Shown here: positions 6,250-7,109 of the stretch, piece by piece
Layout: the number at the start of each line of letters is the position of its first letter
How positions within the stretch are numbered: the stretch's first letter is position 1
Origin: Acidimicrobiaceae bacterium
Lineage (GTDB): Bacteria > Actinomycetota > Acidimicrobiia > Acidimicrobiales > Ilumatobacteraceae
Assembly (NCBI GenBank): GCA_006515795.1
Contig: VFMC01000092.1
Location: 1-7,109 of the forward strand
Reading direction: 5' to 3'
DNA length: 7,109 bases
Made by a program: the position numbers and the translations under genes
Notes under the pieces: generated by a model
Seen by the model: only the letters and a program-made list of their open reading frames with translations
Databases searched by the model: none
What the model was told of the DNA's origin: nothing

Positions 6250-7109
6250 CCATCACCGTGCCAACCGAGTCGAGCCAGCGCAGCAGCGATGCGTTGCAGT
6301 TCCCCCAGCCCGGGGTGCACCCGGTGGTCCTCGACATCCGCAGCGGCGATCGCGTGGTCGCCGAGACCTCCACGTTCATCCATCGACTGCGCCTCACCGA
6401 CGTTGCATCGCAAGCCATGCCGATTGCACTCGTACTCGCGCAGACCGTCGAACCAGACGTGTCCATCGACGGCACGGTCACGGTGAGCGCAGCGGCTACT
6501 GAAGAGCTGGAGGCCCTCGCCGACTCGCTCGCCGCGATCGACGCCGCGGCGACGACCCTCGGTCTCGCCATGGCTCCGCCGCGAACGGTGCAGATCGAGC
6601 CATCGGTGCTCCAGGCGCTCAGCTCTCAGAACCCCGATCTCGCCGCCCGGCTCGACGCCGGCCTGGCCAACAGCACGCTCGTGGCACTGCCCCGCCTGCC
6701 GATCGACCCTTCCGGCTCCGTGGCCGCCGGAGAGCCCGAGCGCTACACCCAGTTGCTCCGGCAAGGTGAGGACCTGCTGCGAACCTCGATCCCGCAGGGC
6801 CGTGTCGACCGGTCGATCCTGATCGCCGACCGCGAGCTCACCGACGGCGCCGGCACCCTGCGGAGCTTCCTCGGCACGCGCTTGCTGATGATGCCGTTCG
6901 ATCGTTTCGAGGAGACCGAGGGAAACACCGGGCTGCTCACCGACACCACCCAGCTGCTCACCACCGCGCTGGCCGACGGATCGACCTTGCCCACAGCGGT
7001 GATCGATCCGTATCTCGACGACCAACTCGATCACCGCGGCGAGGGCGGATACCGGGTCGCCGTCGAGATCGTGGCCGAGTTGCTCGTGCTCGCGCAGGTC
7101 ATCGAAAAG
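6174..7109 (+). CDS. DUF6049-like cell-envelope protein, main body after the frameshift, running off the right edge
   Basis: The frame is open from before 6174 to the last base, giving 312 residues from GTC 6174 with strong G/C third-position bias. It has no upstream start of its own that makes sense. GTG 6222 and GTG 6246 are internal candidates, and the latter overlaps the upstream fragment's TGA by GTGA. The first 70 residues look like a beta-sandwich, with GVHPVVLDIRSGDRV near 47-61 and FIHRL ending it. After about residue 75 the sequence is mixed alpha/beta with leucine- and aspartate-rich strands, including LIADRELTD, LLMMPFDRFEE and TAVIDPYLDD. This pattern recalls the actinobacterial DUF6049 proteins encoded just before murJ, which are around 800 residues with a C-terminal membrane anchor; that end would lie outside the window. 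The function is unknown, and the location beside murJ suggests the cell envelope. The family call is from memory of sequence style plus gene order. Confidence 0.65.

Noticed and set aside
6189..7034. 281-codon minus-strand open frame
   Set aside because: It is antisense to the DUF6049-like frame, which has the better codon bias and protein-like sequence.
1..7109. CRISPR array, tRNA/rRNA genes, insertion sequences, strong hairpin terminators
   Set aside because: I saw no spaced repeats, tRNA-like arms, transposase motifs or inverted-repeat ends, and no convincing GC hairpin followed by a T run, although weak structures cannot be excluded by eye.

Overview
The window is GC-rich with strongly G/C-biased third codon positions. 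Its gene content points to a high-GC actinobacterium. A lineage such as Acidimicrobiia is plausible, but nothing here fixes the taxonomy. It holds five genes in two divergent groups, with no RNA gene, mobile element or CRISPR array visible.

Minus strand, from 5102 leftward: a histone-deacetylase-superfamily hydrolase (5102-4083), a CCA/poly(A) polymerase-family tRNA nucleotidyltransferase (4086-2704), and a large membrane-anchored PAS-PAS-GGDEF-EAL cyclic-di-GMP protein (2635 to beyond the left edge). The first two overlap by 4 bases (GTGA), and the third starts 68 bases after the second ends, so the three look like one transcription unit. The long cyclic-di-GMP gene was found by translating the reverse strand by hand, because its reading frame runs off the left edge.

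Plus strand, from about 5171 rightward: a GNAT-family acetyltransferase (5171-5920), then a secreted or membrane-anchored protein (from 5917) that starts in a 4-base ATGA overlap and runs off the right edge. The second gene is interrupted by an apparent -1 frameshift near 6160-6176. Its signal peptide and first beta-rich segment lie in one frame and everything after lies in another. It resembles the DUF6049-type proteins that sit before murJ in many actinobacteria.

The arrangement recalls the mycobacterial chromosome, where pcnA is divergent from mutT4, a DUF6049-type gene and then murJ. Here a GNAT gene stands where mutT4 would be, and a deacetylase gene sits between the CCA enzyme and the divergent promoter region. 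The main points for a second look are the frameshift, the lost HD motifs in the CCA enzyme, the divergent acetyltransferase/deacetylase pair, and a 12-bp tandem repeat that duplicates the likely ribosome binding site of the cyclic-di-GMP gene. I found no clearly new multi-gene system; this looks mostly like a core chromosomal region.
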